This document shows positions 46,452-59,668 of a stretch of 64,000 nt of DNA, in pieces. The notes under the pieces were generated by a model that was not told the DNA's origin, ran no database searches, and saw only the letters and a list, made by a program, of their open reading frames with translations. The stretch is from Paramacrobiotus metropolitanus (lineage: Eukaryota; Tardigrada; Eutardigrada; Parachela; Macrobiotidae). The stretch spans positions 806,001 to 870,000 of the forward strand of contig NW_026570252.1 in the NCBI RefSeq assembly GCF_019649055.1, given 5' to 3'. Positions within the stretch are counted from its first letter, which is position 1; each line of letters begins with the position of its first letter. The translations under genes were made by a program, and so were the position numbers.

Positions 46452-47632
46452 TTACAGTAGGCATCCAAACTTAAGCAAACTGATTCCGGCGATGCATGCG
46501 GCGAGAAAACCCATCCAACCGGCTAGCACCGGGTTTACGCAGCACCAGAGCAAACCAAACACGATAAATCCTGCCCAGTACATGGCGATGATCACACAGA
46601 GGATGAAAGTAAAATGTAGGAGCCAGCACGGCATCCTCATCGGCCACAGTTCTATGCTGGTATCCGCATCCTTTCCCGGCTCGATCTTCTCAGACTGTGC
46701 TGTGGTCGGAGTGGAACGCGAAGATCCTGGTGTTTCAGCGATGCCGAAATGCTCTTGCGGCTGCTGGAGCTGAGCGATAGTTTGCTCAAGCTGCTGTACA
46801 CGCTCTGTACACTTTGCAATGTGATGACTGCAAAATAGCGGCTCGTTGGTTTCAGTGCCAATAACCGTGTGTGACGTAACCACAAGAACGTCACATGACT
46901 GCTTTGTAGTGCCATTAATTTGGCAAAGGCTATTTTGCCGCATTTTTTCCCAGTGCGGCAAAATACTGTAGCTAAAGGCTATTTTACCGCAAACACTGCG
47001 GCAAAATAGCCACTTCGCATTAATTTGGTCTTTTCTACAGTGTCAGTGTAGTGAATCTATATAATGGGCATAGCGCCCTAGAATTCAACGTAGAGCCTTA
47101 GCGTTCACCTAGATACATAATATATTATTAACAAATCAGTCATTTTCTTATTTTCTTAGAGCGACGAAGGATGCCGATCCAAATAGACGTTAAATAAGCC
47201 GATTTCTTTTGTGGAATACAGTGAAGCCTGTCTTTTACAAACACCGGTAAATACATACACCTGGAAATTACATACGCCGAAAGTTTAACCGGCGCGTCCC
47301 ATAGACTGTAATATAACTCTGTGTAATACATACACCTGGATAATACATACGGTTTTGCTTTAACCGTAGGTGTATTTAGTAAACAAGTTTCACTGTACCG
47401 CCTTTCAGTACAGATACCTTGGACTTGGGAAACAGTGCATCGCCTCCTTCGTCTTCTCATCGCCATTGACGGCTATCGGAAACTCTTCTTCCATGCACAA
47501 GAGTTCATCGTCTTTCGCTGTGGTATTGGCACTGTTCGGGTCGCCGTCGAATAGTTGGTCAGGCTGGTTCATTGCCAATAATGCTGGCAAAACTGCCGCA
47601 AGGACACACAGCCAGACCTGCATAACGTGCAT
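46452..47632 (-). CDS. Membrane-protein family copy A (secretory signal plus C-terminal membrane segments)
   Basis: Two exons (47632-47418, 46827-46452) give 197 codons including stop. Exon 1: signal peptide (VWLCVLAAVLPALLAM), then NQPDQLFDGDPN, an N-x-T site and two cysteines (LLCMEE, MHCFP). Exon 2: a glutamine-rich heptad-like stretch (RVQQLEQTIAQLQQ) then two hydrophobic segments, about LLHFTFILCVIIAMYWAGFI and VLAGWMGFLAACIAGISLL, at the C-terminus. No known family recognised. Inferred: a small secretory-pathway protein anchored by a C-terminal hairpin. Copies B and C are paralogues. The intron (46828-47417) includes GCAAAATAGCC inverted repeats near 46940-47010. Confidence 0.65.
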
Positions 47633-49261
47633 TCCTGCTGGGATCGCTTGGTCAGTCAGCGAAAATTACACAGGAAAAGACTGTCGGGACGATAATTATT
47701 CCCAATAATACATAATTCAACTGGTGGCTCGAGAACGGGGCGGAATTCGGTGCGCTGTGTCTATAGGGACTTTCAGCAGGGATCGTTGGTGCATAGGATC
47801 CACTCGATCATGTGATAAAAGTTTTACTGCCAGCTGTCTCTTTACACTGCGAGTCTGCGGGTATGTTGATACAAGGTTTTCCCCGCCGAACAGCACTTTA
47901 TATGCAAACCAACGCACTTCCTGTCCCTGTCTTTTTTGCCCTGAGCAAATTCCGTACAGTGATCGATTGCTAAGTGCTTTCTATCGGTACATATTGTCAG
48001 GGTTCTCGGCCGGTAAACGGTGTCTACAATAATCCACATCCTTTTAAGTTATTGCTCTAATATATCTTAAATTCATGCACCATAAGACACTATAAACTTT
48101 ACATATTGTACTGTAATTATAAAAAAATACTGGAGACTGCTTTTGACTAAACACATTTTATGGAGCTTTTGCGAACTAAATGCGAAGCGCACGTGGGATG
48201 TCATAAATTTCCTAAGTTTTTTCCGAAACGCTCGAGGTGAGTATTTTGCATTTAGGGTTTTGATTCCAATTTCAAAAACAAATATAAAATGTCGTTATAA
48301 AAAAAAAACGGTTTTAAGTCCACGTAAATTTCCAAAAGCTGTTGTACAGAGGGTTATTCAGCCAAGTGTGTTCACTTTCGAAAAAAAATTCATATGAATC
48401 GGCTTTTGGTTGGAGGGTCGCTGTAAACATTTCACTAAAACGACAAAATAGTTTGACTGCTTTTTGCAAATTTTGGTGAGAATCCAGCTTTAAATGCATT
48501 CCTTATCTGCTGTTGACCAGAAGACTTCGACTTCAAATTCTTGACCAGTCGAAATTTCACTTTTATTTGGCTGGTTTCAAAAGGCAAGTCCGTTTCTCGA
48601 ATCTACACGTTTACAACTTTAAAAAACGCTGATCCGGATTATTTTTATGGGGAAATCGATGTAATGCTTTCGCGGGTAAGTGTGTAGGACCGGTTGAAAA
48701 AAACGCAAAAAAGGGAACAAACCCGCGGGAACCATGCCCGTTATGCGAATTCTTACACACCGAAATGCAGCAATCCTTTTCGTCCTCCCACAAACCAAGA
48801 CTGTAGTGGAGGTCTTTATTGATCGCCCTAAGGGTCTACTGTTTGCGAAAAACGTCCCGTGGCTCCAGCCAGGCGGGGAAGGAACCTTCATCCCGAAGCA
48901 GGATGGTGCTCCCGGGAAACAGTGCCGACCCAACCGGGGCTACTTCCGAATCGTACAAAAAACCAGTTGATCCATCAGAAAACTGTTTGCTGAATACCCT
49001 TGACACGTTTTCGATGGAATACTTTGTGATCCCAAATTTTAAGGGATTTTTTAATCAAAGGCACGACAGTTGCTGTACCTGAACTGGTCGACTGTTGGCA
49101 ACATGTCTTTCAGGCATTTAATTTTTTCTTGTGTCAAAAGATAAAGAAATCTAAACTTAATCATATTTTTATTACGACTGAATGTTGTGGTTATCCGATG
49201 AAATATTTGGAAAAGCAATATGATCTTGTGGGGACTAAATATAAGTTCGACTCGTTGAAGG
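47633..49261. other. Upstream flank and unassigned sequence
   Basis: 47790-48045 is the duplicated 5' flank of copy A. At 48610-48975 both strands stay open; the plus frame contains IPKQDGAPGKQ, and I could not place it in a family. It may be a transposase relic. Confidence 0.35.
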
Positions 49262-50700
49262 TGCACGGACAATTGGCTTGGAAATAAACGTCACAAAGTG
49301 GGAACTATACGTTACAGGCGGGTCGGAGACAGCTCGACAGAAAGCAGTAGATGACTTTCTTGCACAACATCCCGGAGTCCGTGTCATGTCCAGCTCCAGT
49401 CTGACTTTGCTTGGAGCTCCCGTTTTGGACTCCGTGATCGCCCCCTTGTTTGCTGAGAAAGCGCAATCATTAACTGCGGTGTGTGAACGGATGCAGCTGC
49501 TCCCACGACACCACGCGCTTTTTCTTCTACGGCACTGCCTCGGGGCACCAAAGATCGTCTATATGCTGAGATGTAGCAACGCCTAGAAATACTCAGAGCA
49601 ATTGTATAAAATCAACGAAGTTCTGCGTGCCTGTTTCCAACAGTTGTGCAATGTGCGAACCAATCACGATGACTATCCCAGCTGGCGGCAGGCAAGCCTT
49701 CCGGGTAGCAGAGGTGGTATTGGCGTTCGTCGCTCGGAGGAATTAGCACTCCCAGTCTTTCTGACTTCGATTCACTGCGTTGCCGACCTGGTGTCATTGC
49801 TACTTCCGAACCGACCGGCCGTCGATGTCTCTGCAGCGCTAGAAATTTGGAAGACCAATGCCCGGTTGACAGAACTGCCTTCACCAGATTTTCGAAAGTC
49901 ACAGAAAGCGTGGGACCTCCCGTTGTGCAACGTGTCTCTCGCTACCTTGTTAGAAGTATTCCGCCACGATCAGGCGCGTCTACTCGCTCATTCGAGACCG
50001 GAAGCCGGTATTTGGCTTAATGCATTGCCGTCGGCCCATATCGGTAACCTGCTCGACGATGACACGCTAAAAATCTCCGTCGGACTTAGACTCGGCGCCA
50101 AGACCTGCGAACCGCACAACTGCGCGAAGTGTTGCAAGCCTGTCGACTGCTATGCCCATCACGGTCTCTCCTGTTCCTTTTCCGCAGGCCGGCATCTACG
50201 GCATGGTGCACTTAACAGTCTCGTTTGCCGCGCATTCGTATCAGCCGGAATCCTAGCAAAACTAGAGCCTCGCGGCACTTATAATACTGGTGGCAGACGC
50301 CAAGATGGATGCACAACATTTGCGTGGCAGAGGGGCATGTGTCTGGCATGGGATGTCACGTGTGTTGATACGGTCGCCGCTTCTCACATTAAGTCTACAT
50401 CGGCAAACGGGGGTTCCGCCGCCGTCCAGGCAGAAGACCAATCTATATTCTTATTTGGTTGGTCGTTACATTTTCGCGCCCATCGCTTTTGAAACAATGG
50501 GCCCGTGGGGACCGTCAGCCATCTCTATCATCAAAGAACTGGGAAAGCGTTTACGGACCCATTAAGGAGAAGTCCGCTCTCACGAATTTCTTCGGCAGCG
50601 ACTATCTCTTGAGATACAACGCGGCAATGCCGCCTCTGTTTTGGGCACCGCAGAGAGAGCGGAAATGTTTAATGAGCTCTTGTTTATTTAGCTGTTCTTA
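49262..50700 (+). mobile_element. LINE 2: 5'-truncated R2-superclade-like copy
   Basis: Starts just after the FLDD position (INVTKWELYVTGGSE) and continues through FLLRHCLGAPKIVYML, a stop at 49584, then SRGGIGVRRSEELALP, the Cys/His cluster (CEPHNCAKCCKP, then HHGLSC) and the endonuclease-like core (RQDGCTTFAW, then WDVTCVD). The frame shifts near 50440. It lacks the zinc finger and most of RT, as expected from incomplete target-primed reverse transcription. About as close to LINE 1 as a sister copy or subfamily. Confidence 0.8.
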
Positions 50701-51686
50701 AACCGTGTACGCGTTCGGTTTGAAATGAAAATTACCCAATACGAATTTTTCAAAAAGTGAACACAGTTGGCTGAATAACCCTATTAGTTAGGAAAAATAC
50801 AGTAGAAGTAGTGTACAGTATGGCTTTAGTATACTGCGTATATTAACGTTATTATAATTTTAGTGTTTGCTGTCAGACAGAAAATGGTAGTAGTGTATGT
50901 AAATGGTGTATGAACGGTCGTTTTAGTTTTTAAATCGTTTTACGACCATAGCAACAGTAATAAGTCTGTATTTCAGTAAAGTACTGAGGAACTTTACTAA
51001 AGTACTTATGGAGATACTTATATTAGGTGGTTGAGGTATGCCGAAATAATTTGTTTGCTCTGTTACAGTATAAGAATCTTTTTCTTTAGAAAAAGTAAGA
51101 CGGTCTGGCCAGGTATCGAATTACGGGCTTTCAGATTATACAGTAGGTATGGTTTTGCTAATATATTGGATTATAGTTATGGTATTCTGTACGGCTAAAC
51201 TGGGTTGGCGTATCCCTTTTTATTTTTTGTAGCAATAAAGAACTATTGCATTTAGAAAATGCTTGATGCAGTGAGACACCGGTAATTGTTGGTATTTGCA
51301 ATACTGCGACAAGGAATAAATAATTCACAATTTCTGCGTATGGCGCACATGGGTCAGTGATTTCAATCTTTTTCCAGCGAACTGGTCACTGGTCAGTCGA
51401 AGACTAGTGAATTTCGGCTGTTTTTCGGCGCATATAGAATATTTCGGCGAATACAGACAATGAAATCTAGTGTTAAGCAAATACGGATAGCCGATACGCG
51501 ACAAGTCACAGCCCCCAAAATAATTCTGTGAATGCAAAGGTTACACGGAATGCAGTCCAGTGGAGCCTCCCGGTCACGGTATGCTTTCCGGGATCAGAGG
51601 CTACTGCCAATGTGCTGCATCGCACCGGTGCGAAGCAATCTTGGCTGTTTTGTGCGGTCTAACTGGATGTCTTCGTTCAGGGGTGA
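50701..51686. other. Gap downstream of LINE 2
   Basis: 50,700-51,300 shows nothing. 51340-51540 is the duplicated 3' flank of copy B. Confidence 0.4.
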
Positions 51687-52957
51687 TCAAACGCGGAGGT
51701 ACAACTGTGTAAGCCTCCGTGAATCCTCTGCAAGAATCCATAAGCCGCCCGCTTCCCTTACCCATCGACCCAGGCCGCCGAGGAAGATGCATGCTGCCAG
51801 AAAGCCCATCCAACCAGCTAGGATAGAGCTCATGCAGCACGAAAGCAATCCATACACGATAAGCCCTATGGCGAACGCGACGAAACCCCAACTAAAGATC
51901 AATCGACCAGCATGTAGCCAGTATGACAATCTCGTCAAAAAAGGTTCTTGACTAGCGACCGCATCTTTTTCGGTTTTGTTCAGCACTGACTGGTCCGCAT
52001 TCCGGCTGGAGTATGGAGAATCTTGTGTCTCCGCTCTACCGACAAACCCTTTGGTGCGCTTTAGCGGCTGCTGAGGTTGAAGAACAGCTTCTCCCAGCTG
52101 TTCCATAAGCTTCTTATACGTGGCAAATTCCTGCCTAAACAGGGACAAATGAAGGCGGTGTAACAAAACAGGGATTCATTTGATATACTGGAGATTAACA
52201 AGAAAAGACAATTCTCATCGATGCAATTCGATACTCCCATGTTACTGACATCAATTTTAAGCAACGCAATCGCAGTATTTTTACTGCTTGGAAGACGCAT
52301 ACGCAGTTCTCTTCAAATTTCTACCGGAACGCCATTCCGGTAGAAATTACTTTCATCATAATTTTATGTGCCGCAAGTACCCTGAAGCTAAAATTTTTAT
52401 GGATAGGGATTTTCGGGATTGGAGACAGTTGCCATTTTCTTGTTTAAAACTATGGAAAATTTTCGTTTTTTTCCTTTAAAATTTTTTCTGCAAAAGACCT
52501 CTCATAAAATTTGACTTTCCTTTCAGCTTGCATTACATAGCATTACAAGAATATTATTAAAAAAATAAAAAATCTGGAAAGCATTTGTTTTAGATTGAAA
52601 AACACATGTGATAATTTCAAGATGCACACAGAAATGCAACGCAAACGGACCAGCACAATCACTGACGCGGCGTTACTTCATATTTTTGCAATAGCGATTA
52701 GGACGGCTCATGAAAGACAGTACATACGGGTAACGGTGTAAATACCTTAGAAACGGGAAGCAGTGCATCACGGCCTTCCTTTTCTCCGCGCCAGTGGCTG
52801 CTCGCTGAAACTGGTCTTCCAGGCACAACAATTCCTTGTCTGCTGTTGTAACTGTAGCGTTTGGGTTGCAGTGGTGCAGTTGATTAGGTTGTTGCATAGT
52901 ACAGAATGCAGGCAACAAAGCACCCAACAGTGCAAGCACACACAGACACACACGCAT
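51687..52957 (-). CDS. Membrane-protein family copy B
   Basis: Two exons (52957-52746, 52134-51687) splice in phase to 220 codons including stop. Exon 1: signal peptide (VCLCVLALLGALLPAFC), an N-x-T site and conserved cysteines (LLCLEDQ, MHCFP). Exon 2: QEFATYKKLMEQLGEAVLQ, a polar linker, then membrane segments (FSWGFVAFAIGLIVYGLLSC and ILAGWMGFLAACIFLGGLG) and a longer tail than copy A. The signal peptide and GWMGFLAAC are conserved among paralogues while the linker varies, a pattern seen in fast-evolving secreted or surface proteins. Function unknown. Confidence 0.65.
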
Positions 52958-54377
52958 TTCGACTGGGATAGCTTGGTCAGTCGTAAGGTCGAAAAGGTCA
53001 GTCGAAAGAGAAGAAAGTCAGTCGTAGCGAAAATGATTAACCATAATTTAGGTGGGATGGAAATCCCGTATGTAGAAGTCAAGCGGCGATTCCTGGTGTA
53101 TGAGATCTATTCGAGCAGACTTGTTTTATTGCCAGGTTTCTGTTTACAGTGTGGTTATACAGATATTGACATAATGCTGCACCGCCAAACAGAATTCTAT
53201 ACTAATGCATTTCCCTGCACCGGTATTATTCTTCTTGAGTACAACGATCGATTGTCAAGAGCGTGGCATCGTTATTGTCACCGCTGTCTGCCGGGAAAAG
53301 GCGGCATGATTCATGAACATGATATACAGCATCGGTTTGTTGACTGATGTTGCAGTTCGGTACAGCGATGCTTCCAGGAATAACAACGCAGTGGAAAGCA
53401 TATTCATAGTATGAGGAAAAAGCATCAACCGTGCGCCACAACATTGTCCACATCAACATGAAAAACTCCCAGCGCTAGAAGATTGAAACTACAGTGTAAG
53501 GGGTACAACCTACACTCTTTCTACTGATTTTATTACGCACCGACAAATCGGTGGTCACAAAATGTGTCCTTGCAAGCGGCTGTTACGATGCCGCGAATCC
53601 AGTTAAATTTAGTAAATACACCGTCCAGACATTGAATCTGTATGCGCTCTCTTCTGCGGCCTGACAGGCAGCCGCCCACCAGTTAGGAAATGCCTTCTTC
53701 CGAATTCAGCTTTTGCGACCGGGTGGTTTCACTTACCGCTTTGGCTTGCCATACACGCTCCGTCCTGGTTATCCTAGTCACAACGATTTTTTTTAAACCA
53801 TCAGCGGTTATCACAATCGTTTCTCGCGCAAACAAACCATACCTTGCAAATAACTACCGTCAATATTTCGGGCCAACCGCATCGTTTCTTGGAATACCTC
53901 GTCGGTAAACCGCAGCTAAAGTGCTTCCATTTCCATCGGGAGTCCGTATAAGATACCAACTGTTTTCAGCTTCTTATCTGCAACTTGGTGTTTGGCTATT
54001 TTGCCTGTTACCGGGAGAGGTCAATTTGTCTGTGTGTGAACTTTACGCGACGCTCAAGCGGCAGTCGCATGACGTCGCTCAAGCGGCAGTCGTACCGAAA
54101 CTACATGTGTGTACAGATCAACAAGAATTTGTGTTTGGTTGGAGCGAAAATCACACACACAAATGTCAGGCTGAAGCATCGTTTTTCGGCGTGATACCAC
54201 GGTCAGTTACTCTTGGAGCTTGCAAGTACAGTATATTCGTCTTGCGATTTGTGACCATTTGTTTTGCAGTACTTCGATCTGACCATTACTTTGAACGGTT
54301 GCAAGCAAGTGCAATCAGTACTTCTAAAACCCACCACACATATTTTCCCGTGTTAGTATACGATTCTCACACTCGAC
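52958..54377. other. Flank of copy B and unassigned open frames
   Basis: 53095-53340 resembles the duplicated 5' flanks of the family. Frames at 53690-53908 and 53921-54382 are open but show no motif I can name. Confidence 0.35.
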
Positions 54378-54770
54378 TGTGACCGGCAATAATGTCCCCC
54401 ATGCCGGACACCGCTAAATTCGTTCCGGCAATAATGTCCCCCATGCCCGACACCTAGCAGTTCACTCCGGCAATAATGTCCCCCATGCCCGACACCGCTA
54501 AATTCGTTCCGGCAATAATATCCCCCATGCCGGACACGACAAATTTTATTGCCGCAATCGGTCCCTACATTATACAACTTTCGCAGTTGGTTTTCACTGG
54601 TAACGCTGTGGTAACGCTAGTGGCAGTTTTTCAAAGGTCACCGATTGACCTGCAAATCAGCTTTTCGTTCTAGGTCCCCCGTGTCACTTTTCTGGCCAAA
54701 GGGTTACCTTTTTGGCGATGGTGGCAGGGGGAACGCGGCAAAAATGTCCGGGGGACATTTTCGCCGGTCA
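54378..54770. mobile_element. 393-bp element with 8-bp target duplication and internal tandem repeat
   Basis: Ends TGTGACCGGCAATAATGTCC and (reverse) TGACCGGCGAAAATGTCC; flanked by CACTCGAC at 54370-54377 and 54771-54778. The left half is four to five units of about 42 bp (GGCAATAATGTCCCCCATGCC). Non-autonomous; superfamily unclear. Confidence 0.75.
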
Positions 54771-56110
54771 CACTCGACATTTGGATTGAGCCAGTCCAAC
54801 AATCACATATGTTTTGGCTGCTTACACATAATTATTATGTTAAGCCATTCTCTGCTAAACTTGTAATACATACCGTTTTTCAGTATCATGAATGTACAGA
54901 TACTAGTATTCTGTGACTTACAGTGTAGTGTTACAAGTGGTATTTCTCTAACGGAGATGGCAAACAATAAACTAAACTAAACTACTCGTAGCAAACATCA
55001 ACTGATGGGGAATGGTTTTATTCAAGTGAAAATCCAAGTGAGAAGAGCGCGCATTTTTGGCAGCGACCGAGCGCTGCTTTTATACTAGAACATTTGGGGC
55101 AGCAGGTTGCATTAGCAGATTTTAGCAATTCTAATAAGCGTAGAACAACGTCATAATAACCAGAGCGTAAATTAACAATAAGGCGTGCCTTACAATAGAA
55201 ATTAAGCATACAATGATGAATCAGTGCAATGCTCCTTATTGTTTGATGGTAACAATTAAGGTATAGTTATTAATAACTTTTGCTGGCCTAATTATGAATT
55301 TATGACGCTTCGAGGATCATATAATTATGCAGCAATATTTTTACCGTTAACAGTAGTACATAGTAGTGCCTCTGTAGTGTATTGAATTAATTTTTGTATC
55401 ATTTCCATGACTGTTTTCGAAGCAAAGTCGTGTTCTGACAGCCTTATACAAGTTTGCCACAAAGCGGTCGATTTACTGGAAACCGCGCGCTTACCAAACA
55501 TGGAACAAAATCCTTCATTACACATGCCGATAACATAATGTTGTCTCAAGCACAACATTGAGCTTAGCCAATAATTATGTAAACGTGGATTCTCGCTGCA
55601 CGCAGACGCCGTCAGTGTTAGTGGTGTGTATTAATCTGTACCCTACTCTATGAAATTCAGAAAGTACGGTACATACAGAACCTATTCAAGGCAACAGAAA
55701 GACCAAAATATTAAATCGACACAAAAAATCTTAGAATTGACAAAAAAGTACAAGCTTTATCGTGGTGGTAAATTTTACCGGCAGTCGTCTATCAGACTTT
55801 GGTTCGCCTTAAAAGGGAGAAGAAATTAATGTTCTGTGTAGCGGTAAGGGAAAATTTTGCTGTCGCGCTTGAAGTACTGCTAATCTTATCTTGCTTTTCA
55901 TTGCTCATTGGTAAATAACTGCTTGGCACTGCACGCAAACAAATGGTCAAAATAAATGGAAGAACTGTACCCAGCATCAAATATCTCACCACAGTTTAAC
56001 GAAGTTTTTAGATTTGTTAAAATTACCGTAGATCTGCTTTAGCGCACTGACATACTTTTCTTAGGGTTGCCTTTAAAATACATAACTTGTCCTGAAAGTG
56101 TTTATTTACC
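54771..56110. other. AT-rich gap upstream of K2
   Basis: A minus-strand frame at 55018-55209 has CCPKCSSIKAALGRCQKC, a four-cysteine knuckle-like pattern, and 55325-55558 is also open. Both are too short to assign. Confidence 0.3.
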
Positions 56111-58896
56111 ATGAATATTTCCGAAGTGCCTCAAGACCAATCTGACTCAATTTTAAACAAATATGCAGAGTGCGAAAATCTTTCTGATCCTGACCTATAT
56201 CGTGCGTGGGAAGACGAAAATCGTGGACGGGAAGCCCGCATAAAATGTTTGGAAATGTTATACCATGAATATGGTGCCATTATTCGAGCATGGGAAAACA
56301 ATAACTCCTTACAACAAAATAGTGTTGCTGAGTGGAGAGGGAAGGTTAAAATATGGAGGGAACTGCTTCGAGCCCATAGAAATCCTTCTCGAAAATTGGA
56401 CGTCATCGCCAGGATGAGGAGAGATGCCGATTCGCCACAAAATCCACCTCTTCAAATGTCACCGGGCTTAAAAGATCTGGTTCCGGTTGATGTGGATGCT
56501 GCTGGACTGCTGGGAGACCTCGATGGAGCCTGGAAAGACGTCAATAAGGCCTTAAGAAAAATTATGGCGGTTAATTGTAGCCATTGGCAAAATATTAGAG
56601 CCGCCCATTGCCCAGGCTACATCCATCTAACCGAACCATACTCTGAAGGAGGCCATTATTCCTGTGTTCAGAACCAAATACGAGCTCACAAATCCGTGGG
56701 GATCGATGGCAATTTTTTGGACAATTTGCACCAAGAAGCTCGGCGAGTTCTCAAATCAGACGGCATCGGCAAGACGTTGGAGGAAAGAATCAAATTTATG
56801 ATTGATGATCACTTGAGAGAGGTTAGAGACGAAACGGTTATTTTTTAAGAATTTCCGGCGATTTCCGTAGTAAAATGTAGTTGAAATATCTGATTGTCGC
56901 ACGGTCCACTCCGCCACATGTGCCGGCTTTGGCACATTACAAAACCTTTTCTCTATTCTGCTTTGCAATGTGCATGGAACGAATGCAGACGTTACTAGTT
57001 ACGATTTAGGACCAACTGGTCGCGCGCTCTCATACCCAGTATATTATGCAGCTGTGGTGGAATGGACTGTACGACAGCTGGATACTAATTTCAACTCCGT
57101 CGTTTTGGCTGTGAAATGGCAGTTTGTGACTCATCAAATCCAACCATTCCGGGCTAAATCTTAGCTTGAGTAATGTATGAGAACTGCATTCAGCTGCACT
57201 TGTAATCCTTTTGTATCTGCTTGTAGATACGCAAGGATATCTCGCAGTTTTCAGGAACGCATTTTATTATTCTTCTGTCCTCGTTACAGTCCCTATTGGG
57301 CATGGTTTTGTTCGATATCAAATGGACGTACCTAAATCAGGTAAAATTGCCAAATTTTTAACAATTTTTTAAAAAATGCGCAAATCAGTGTACGTACATC
57401 CAGCACACAGAATTTACTTTGACAAGCAGAAACGTTGCCAATATCTTTTTGTTATTTTTCAGAACGATTTTCAAGGCATTGGAGATTGGAATATAAGTGC
57501 TTTTGGTGATGAAGTCCTTCGCAGTTTTGTTGAGAAAGATGATCAAGTTCGCTTTAAATTACGCCACGCTCTGGTGGACAGTAGATTACATGGCTTATTG
57601 GGCAACGAAACTCATTTGAAAATGGGATTTAATATGCTGTTGAAGCTTGGAAAGGGAACATTCGAAGTGTACGAGGCCGTCTGCATGCATGCGGATGTAC
57701 GCTTGCACGATAACCTTCTGGTAGGTCAACCTAAACAAGCATTAATAATTATGTTTTTATTTAGGGCCTTTCCACTGACCAATTGAAAAATTATTTAGAT
57801 ACGTGCGCAAAGTTGGCAAGCCCAGTTTCACGAATCACAACCGATACCAGTATCCGACACCATGTTGGCTGTGAGCGAGAACAGTGAGACCAGCGGTGTT
57901 CAGGAACTCGTCTTATTTGGCCGCCCCGGTCAATTCAGTTATTCGGGGAAAAAGTATCTTGGAGGTGGAAGCTTTGGCATAGTTTATAAAGCCACGGTAA
58001 ATGATAGCGGAAATACACGCGATATTGCCGTTAAGGTTGTATCAGCTATGGAGCTGCATAAAGAAACTGTTCGTGCAAAGTGGAAAGACTATTGCCGACA
58101 GTTTAGTACTGTATTAGAACTGCAAAATCCCTATGTGGCGAAATACCATAAGGTCACCGCTACCAGCGAGGGAAATATTGAGATCATAATGGATTATTAC
58201 GGTAAATTCGTTTTGGCAGTTAACTAGTACGTTACGTTAACGGGACACCCATTTGCAGATGGTGACTTATCAGCGATTTTGCGAGCAAAAATCAAGCTCA
58301 GTTACGGTGTGACTGTATGCTTTGCGGGTCAGATTGCCGAAGGACTGCGCTATTTGCATGACAACCACATTATACATGGTGATTTAAAACCGGAGAACAT
58401 TCTCTTACAGAATGGTGGCCAGCTATACCGGCTAGTTATTGGTGATCTGGATGATAGTGTGGTTATGCGGAGAATGATGACATGTCCAGAAGACATGGAA
58501 GAGATGCGTGGCACAATGCATTATATGGCTCCAGAAATGCTTAAGAAGATGATTGGCCAATCTGAAGACGACGATATGCCGGGAAGGAAATCCGACATGT
58601 GGAGTTTTGGTTGTATCGTCCTGGACCTGGTAAATTGTCACACGGGAATTGATAAGAAATGGCTGATCAAAGGCTCCCAGAAAATCGAAGCCGGAACAGA
58701 ACTTCCAAAGCTTCGTTTTATACAGTTGATTGTGGACGAGTTGTTTGTTCCGTATGTGGACGATTCTACGCCGGCAGCTCTCGCAGAATGCATTCAGGGC
58801 TGTTTGCACATAGAGGAATATGCAAGAAGTTCTGCAGAGGAAGTAAAGCGATTTCTTTGCGAAGGTAAACTGTTAAATGCTGCAAATCCACTTTGA
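56111..58896 (+). CDS. Kinase K2: complete protein kinase with novel N-terminal domain
   Basis: Four exons (56111-56836, 57463-57720, 57799-58201, 58259-58896) splice in phase to 675 codons including stop. The N-terminal 330 residues are mostly helical-looking and charged and match no family I know. The kinase domain has GGGSFG, IAVKV, IIHGDLKPEN, a DLD (VIGDLDDS) in place of DFG, MAPEMLKK, and GRKSDMWSFGCIVLDL, then a C-lobe to the end. Catalytic D and K are kept and the metal-binding D of DFG is kept, so activity is plausible. K1 shares the HGD and D-[LM]-D changes, so they are diagnostic of a paralogous group. An alternative acceptor at 57764 would end the protein before the kinase; the end of exon 1 could also be 56821. 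Confidence 0.8.
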
Positions 58897-59668
58897 GACC
58901 ATATGCATTAATTTGAGATGTTTTTAACAAACCTTATTGCATTCCAGAGCTTCTTACTTGGCGTAATAAGTTTGACTTGCCGAGAGCCAAAGGAAGAGAA
59001 CACGGCGACAACTGGAATGATTTTAGCGATTTCGATTTTTGCTCCATGAATTTTGGAAAAATTTAATACGACGTTCATGTACCCGGTACTCATGCCGAGA
59101 AACTGTCTGTTTCTTTGTTGAGATACTTTTACTTAGAGTAGTTTTAAGGTCCGGAAAAAGTACCATATGTGTATATATATATATATATATTTGTATTTAT
59201 CTTGCTGTATTTTTCTGTGACTATGCTTTTCCAGTGTAGTGTACTTTGCATGCTAGTGCTGTAGATTTGTAATGACGTCCAACCCGAGACAATGCCGAAT
59301 GTGCTTTACTGTATTTACGAGCCGAACCGGGATTCTGGCGTCCGTAACGATCGCCATTATAGCACAAGCTGGTGCGCATAAAAAATATTTTGAGTCAAAA
59401 TGGGCAAGAGGTCCAGCTCAGTTAAATTAAAAGACGAATCCGAGCCAAAACCACTCCACGACCTTGTTTTCAAGACTACAGAACAATTTTTAAATTTTTG
59501 AAGCTATGACTTTCAGCTCCATGTACATACATCATTTGACTAGGAATGATGAAAAACCGAAAAACGGGTGCTTTGAGCTTGGATGCCTACCAAAACAACG
59601 ATTGCATTAAAAAAACAGTCAAAACGGCGGCACTCGCCCCAATTCGTACGTAGACGGTGTAAGAGATT
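58897..59668. other. Gap with (TA)n microsatellite
   Basis: 59171-59192 is a TA dinucleotide run. No gene seen. Confidence 0.5.

Noticed and set aside
48610-48975. Both strands open; plus frame with IPKQDGAPGKQ looked like a Tc1/IS630 transposase
   Set aside because: The DGAP-like string lacks the rest of the DDE context, so I did not call a transposase.
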